From Niabella agricola (GTDB lineage: Bacteria; Bacteroidota; Bacteroidia; Chitinophagales; Chitinophagaceae), in assembly GCF_021538615.1 (NCBI RefSeq), contig NZ_JAJHIZ010000003.1, positions 2,666,001-2,730,000 on the forward strand: DNA of 64,000 nt, written 5' to 3'. The notes below the pieces were generated by a model. The model was given only the letters and a program-made list of their open reading frames with translations. It was not told where the DNA came from and did not search any database. The number at the start of each line of letters is the position of its first letter. The stretch's first letter is position 1. Of this stretch, positions 60,997 to 64,000 are shown piece after piece. The position numbers were made by a program, and so were the translations under genes.

Positions 60997-62247
60997 CTAA
61001 AGGCCTGGCTCTTTCAGCAGGCCATCAATAAACGCTTCAAATTCCTTTTTGAATTCCTCGTAATGTTTACCGGTGCCCGGCCCGTTAAACCCGGAATGGA
61101 TCTTTCTTACCACTCCTTTTTTATCAATTACAATGGATGTCGGAAATGCTTTAATGCTTTCCAGCTGGGGCAGGGTTTTTTCCGTACGCTGCTCATCGGA
61201 AACTGCCACCCCGGTAACCAGGAAGGGATATTTTACATTGTACCGTTTTTGAAAAGGTACCAGTGCTTTGCGCGATGCTTCAAAATCGCCCGTGCGTTCA
61301 TAGGCCAGTCCAATGATCTCTACGCCCTTGCTTTTATTGCGGGTATAAAAATCGCTCAGATAAGCCGTTTCATCCATACAATTGGGACACCAGGAACCCA
61401 GGATCTGCACAATGACCACTTTATTTTTATACCGGGCGTCGTTAATGGATACCCATCCACCGGAGGTAGAGCGGAACCGGAAGTTCAGCCGGTTTTCCCC
61501 TTCCCTTAATTTGGTATACGTATTTTCATCCGGGAGCTGCACCGTATCATTCCGCCGGGCCGTCCAGTTTTGTGAACTTTTTAACCCAGAATATACTGCC
61601 GCCCGGCCGATGCTGTCTTTATCATCCAGCAATGCTGTAAAAACAAAGGCATGACCACCATCAAAACCAGATAGGTGCAGCGAATCGCCGTTTACTGATC
61701 CCTCCAGGTAGCGGTAATCACCCGAAGGCGTCAGGAAGGTGCCGGTGATCCTACCACCAGGTTCCTGTGCAAATTCGCCGATCGCCTGCTGCGTTTTTCC
61801 GTTGACGGAGTTAAAGACTACGGCCCAGCGCCCGCTGATATCCACAGCTGCAGGCCTCTCTAACGGGTACCGCTCCGAAACGTTGTGCAAAGCGTAAAAA
61901 GGGATCTCCTCCTTACGCGTACCATAGTTTTTTATATACAGACCTTTCAGGTTGCCGTTCTTTTCTATCTTCAATGCAAAACCCGAAGCAAAAAACGGCA
62001 TCTGGATCCAGATGGAATCGCCTTTTTGTGTTACATCATCTACCAGTAACCGCTCTCCTGCATTGATCACATACCACACTGGCTTTCCCTTCAGCGTAGC
62101 CGATTCAAAATTAAAAATGATCTTTTGTCCGTCTGGCCGCTGCAATACGCCCTGCCAGATGCCGGGTTTTATATGCTGCGCATGACTGCTTACAAACGAA
62201 CCCAGTAACATCAGTATCAAAAAAAAGTGCCGGTATATTTTCTGCAT
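60997..62247 (-). CDS. Periplasmic TlpA-like thiol-disulfide protein
   Basis: A 416-residue exported protein starting at MQKIYRHFFLILMLLGSFVS (ATG 62247), signal cleavage near SHAQH. The N-terminal 260 residues form a beta-rich domain (GIWQGVLQRPDGQKIIFNFE, then DISGRWAVVFN repeats of a lipocalin-like 'GxW' pattern). The C-terminal part is a thioredoxin/AhpC-like domain with the motif WCPNC in LGSWCPNCMDETAYL and a cis-proline region (IKAFPTSIVID). It should exchange disulfides or reduce a peroxide in the periplasm. It is downstream of the second SusD on the same strand, with a 142-bp gap. Confidence 0.87.
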   Translation of the reverse strand: MQKIYRHFFLILMLLGSFVSSHAQHIKPGIWQGVLQRPDGQKIIFNFESATLKGKPVWYVINAGERLLVDDVTQKGDSIWIQMPFFASGFALKIEKNGNLKGLYIKNYGTRKEEIPFYALHNVSERYPLERPAAVDISGRWAVVFNSVNGKTQQAIGEFAQEPGGRITGTFLTPSGDYRYLEGSVNGDSLHLSGFDGGHAFVFTALLDDKDSIGRAAVYSGLKSSQNWTARRNDTVQLPDENTYTKLREGENRLNFRFRSTSGGWVSINDARYKNKVVIVQILGSWCPNCMDETAYLSDFYTRNKSKGVEIIGLAYERTGDFEASRKALVPFQKRYNVKYPFLVTGVAVSDEQRTEKTLPQLESIKAFPTSIVIDKKGVVRKIHSGFNGPGTGKHYEEFKKEFEAFIDGLLKEPGL

Positions 62248-62389
62248 GATCTTAAAATCTGTTGAAATAAAACAAAATTCTTTAACGCAAAGTTCGCCAG
62301 GCCATTGCATTTGCGCGGTGGTTACAGGAGGTGGCCACAGAAATACAAAAGCAACGATTCAGTATTCTTCTGGTCAAACCATATCAACA

Positions 62390-63841
62390 TCAGTTTACAT
62401 CAAACCACAGCTTTGTCAGCAGGTTGTCTGTTCCCTGGGCAGCTACCGCGGCTTTATAATGATCGCCGTTGAGCGACTGCTCCGTACCCGGGTAAATGAA
62501 CCGTACCGGGATCTTGCCATCCAGTACTCCTGAGGCGCCCGGTGCCAGTTGCGGATAATCCAAGCGGCGCCATTCGGCAAAAGCTTCCAGTCCCTGGCCA
62601 TACAATGCGATCCATTTCTGTTCGCCAATTGACTTCTTGAAATTCGCGGGATTGTATGCTACTGATGCCTGATTGAGGTAATTGGTGATCACCGTATTGT
62701 CTTTGATCTGGTATTGATTCAGGGATGCGGTAATCGCCTGCCTGTACAGATCTGCTGCATCGCCGGCCAGCAGGCCCCGTGCTACCGCTTCGGCTTTTGC
62801 AAACAATACCTCTGCATAGCTTATAATCACCGCGGGATTGGCATCCGACCGGAAAAATGTTAAACCAGGTTTGGATGTTTTGGCAAATCCAAGATTATTG
62901 GCATCGCTGTTGGTAAGCCCACTGGGCACCCCTACGTAGTTGGTAACGGAAGGATCGGTGGGTTTGTCTGCAAACACAGCCAGACGTGGATCATTTAATG
63001 CATATAATTTGTCGATGATCGTCTCTCCCACCCGGTAGTCATCCCGGGTAGAAAACCAGGCAGCCACCGGGTTTTGCAAGGGTGGCTTATCATACACCTG
63101 TTGTGCGATTTCCGCGTTGCTACCGATCAGTAAAGAGGGGTCGGCGGTTACTTCGCTGATTACCTGTTTTGCTTTCTCCGGCTCCCGGTCTGCAATACGC
63201 AGCGCAATGCGCAGCCGGAGGGCTCCCGCAAATTTTTTCCAGCTGGCTAAACCGCCGCCGTATAACACATCCCCGGCAACGCTGCCGGCGGCAGGATTCA
63301 GTGCGGCCGCGGCCGACTTCAACTCATCCAGCAAACCAAAGTACACCTCTTTTTGTGAATCATAAACCGGCGTAAGGGTCTGTTTGATTTTGCCAGATTC
63401 TTTATAGGGAATGGCTCCATATGCATCCGTCAACAGCTGGAATATCCAGGATCGCAGGATGGTAGCAACGGCTTTATAATTGGCATTGGCTTTTTCATCG
63501 GGGAGCTGGATAATGGTATTCAGGTTGGTGATCACCTGTGCGTAACCGGTGTTCCAGAGCGCCGTAAAACTGCTGTTGCTAAAAATATAGCGGTCCGGTT
63601 CCGTATACTGGATCTTGGCCCAGTGCTGGATGATGAGCAGGCTGGAGTTGAAATTATTATCTGCCCCCCAGTAGGTATCGGCCGCAATTTTTTCGGCCGC
63701 GGTCAATAAATAATCCGGCTGCGGATCTTCCACCGCATTGGGGTTCCGGTTAATTTCCGCCAGGTTCTTTTTGCAGGCAGTAAAAGATAGCGTAATAAGA
63801 ACTACAAATAGTTTGAATATATTTTTATACATGACTGCCAT
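62390..63841 (-). CDS. SusD-like nutrient-binding lipoprotein (SusD-like_2 type)
   Basis: A 483-residue lipoprotein with acceptor Cys near residue 23 (LSFTAC). The start KKNLAEINRNPNAVEDPQPD is typical of this SusD subgroup, followed by TAAEKIAADTYWG, KAVATILRSWIFQLLTDAYG (the SusD hallmark), and ISYAEVLFAKAEAVARGL. It is the partner of the SusC whose end is at the window edge, starting one base after its stop. An alternative start is the Met three codons in (MYKNIFKLF). The substrate is unknown. Confidence 0.92.
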   Translation of the reverse strand: MAVMYKNIFKLFVVLITLSFTACKKNLAEINRNPNAVEDPQPDYLLTAAEKIAADTYWGADNNFNSSLLIIQHWAKIQYTEPDRYIFSNSSFTALWNTGYAQVITNLNTIIQLPDEKANANYKAVATILRSWIFQLLTDAYGAIPYKESGKIKQTLTPVYDSQKEVYFGLLDELKSAAAALNPAAGSVAGDVLYGGGLASWKKFAGALRLRIALRIADREPEKAKQVISEVTADPSLLIGSNAEIAQQVYDKPPLQNPVAAWFSTRDDYRVGETIIDKLYALNDPRLAVFADKPTDPSVTNYVGVPSGLTNSDANNLGFAKTSKPGLTFFRSDANPAVIISYAEVLFAKAEAVARGLLAGDAADLYRQAITASLNQYQIKDNTVITNYLNQASVAYNPANFKKSIGEQKWIALYGQGLEAFAEWRRLDYPQLAPGASGVLDGKIPVRFIYPGTEQSLNGDHYKAAVAAQGTDNLLTKLWFDVN

Positions 63842-63842
63842 T

Positions 63843-64000
63843 TTAAAATTTAAGGTTCAGGTTAAATCCGATATTCCGCACGGTAGGAAGCGTCAGGTCT
63901 TCCAGTCCCTGTGCGTTGCCGGTGTTAAACGCCACTTCGGGGTCGATATTGGGAACATTTTTATGAATGATCCAGAGGTTACGGCCTACAACGGAAAAAG
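63843..64000 (-). CDS. SusC/RagA TonB-dependent transporter, C-terminal end
   Basis: Only the last 51 codons are in the window; the gene continues to the right. The reading frame gives FSVVGRNLWIIHKNVPNIDP and ends TLPTVRNIGFNLNLKF, the standard closing strands of a SusC barrel with a terminal aromatic residue. The stop codon lies at 63843-63845, one base before the SusD start, so the two are one operon. Confidence 0.9.
   Translation of the reverse strand, partial: FSVVGRNLWIIHKNVPNIDPEVAFNTGNAQGLEDLTLPTVRNIGFNLNLKF

Overview
The window comes from a member of the Bacteroidota, most likely family Chitinophagaceae (a Niabella-like relative is my best guess; genus not proven). Reasons: two SusC/SusD-type uptake loci, a FecR/ECF-sigma pair beside a SusC that carries a signalling domain, DUF2911, DUF3098, DUF4302 and DUF937 proteins, the Bacteroidota promoter core TAnnTTTG in front of many genes, and a near absence of Shine-Dalgarno sites. 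It is chromosomal: hemL, uppP, leuS, adk, obg, feoB and msrB are all present. I found no tRNA, rRNA, CRISPR array or prophage.

Layout. 0-5 kb: end of an SDR epimerase-like gene, an SRPBCC protein, an ORF6N protein, a DinB protein, hemL, a four-helix-bundle gene boxed by heptamer repeats, uppP and DUF3098. 5-16.5 kb: leuS, a secreted protein, a DUF937-OmpA fusion, an M16 peptidase, then a four-gene minus-strand operon (histidine kinase, thioredoxin-like protein, LytTR regulator, class C serine hydrolase). 16.8-18.2 kb: an intact IS3-family element with an in-frame A6G frameshift site. 18.7-33 kb: FUSC membrane protein, feoB, a BspA-like surface protein, a large beta-propeller amidohydrolase, an ABC ATPase with its membrane partner, two small lipoproteins, adk.

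33.4-43.4 kb is one coherent uptake locus read on the minus strand: ECF sigma, FecR anti-sigma, SusC with an STN domain, SusD, a zinc metallohydrolase lipoprotein and a DUF4302 lipoprotein, closed by a hairpin terminator. The likely scheme is that ligand in SusC signals through FecR to the sigma factor, which raises expression of the locus.

43.7-64 kb: msrB, an SRPBCC protein, a GH78 rhamnosidase, obg, a SET protein, a TPP riboswitch controlling a PnuT-like thiamine transporter and an acyl-CoA-dehydrogenase-like flavoprotein, a thioredoxin-like protein, acyl-carrier-protein phosphodiesterase, two DUF2911 paralogues, several small enzymes, a nucleoid-associated protein, an aldo/keto reductase and zinc alcohol dehydrogenase pair, a TlpA-like protein, and a second SusD with the end of its SusC at the right edge.

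The best candidates for something new are the flavoprotein locked into the thiamine riboswitch operon, the BspA-like protein whose C-terminal domain seems to be interrupted by a membrane hairpin, the thioredoxin gene placed between the kinase and regulator of a two-component system, and the repeat-boxed four-helix-bundle gene.
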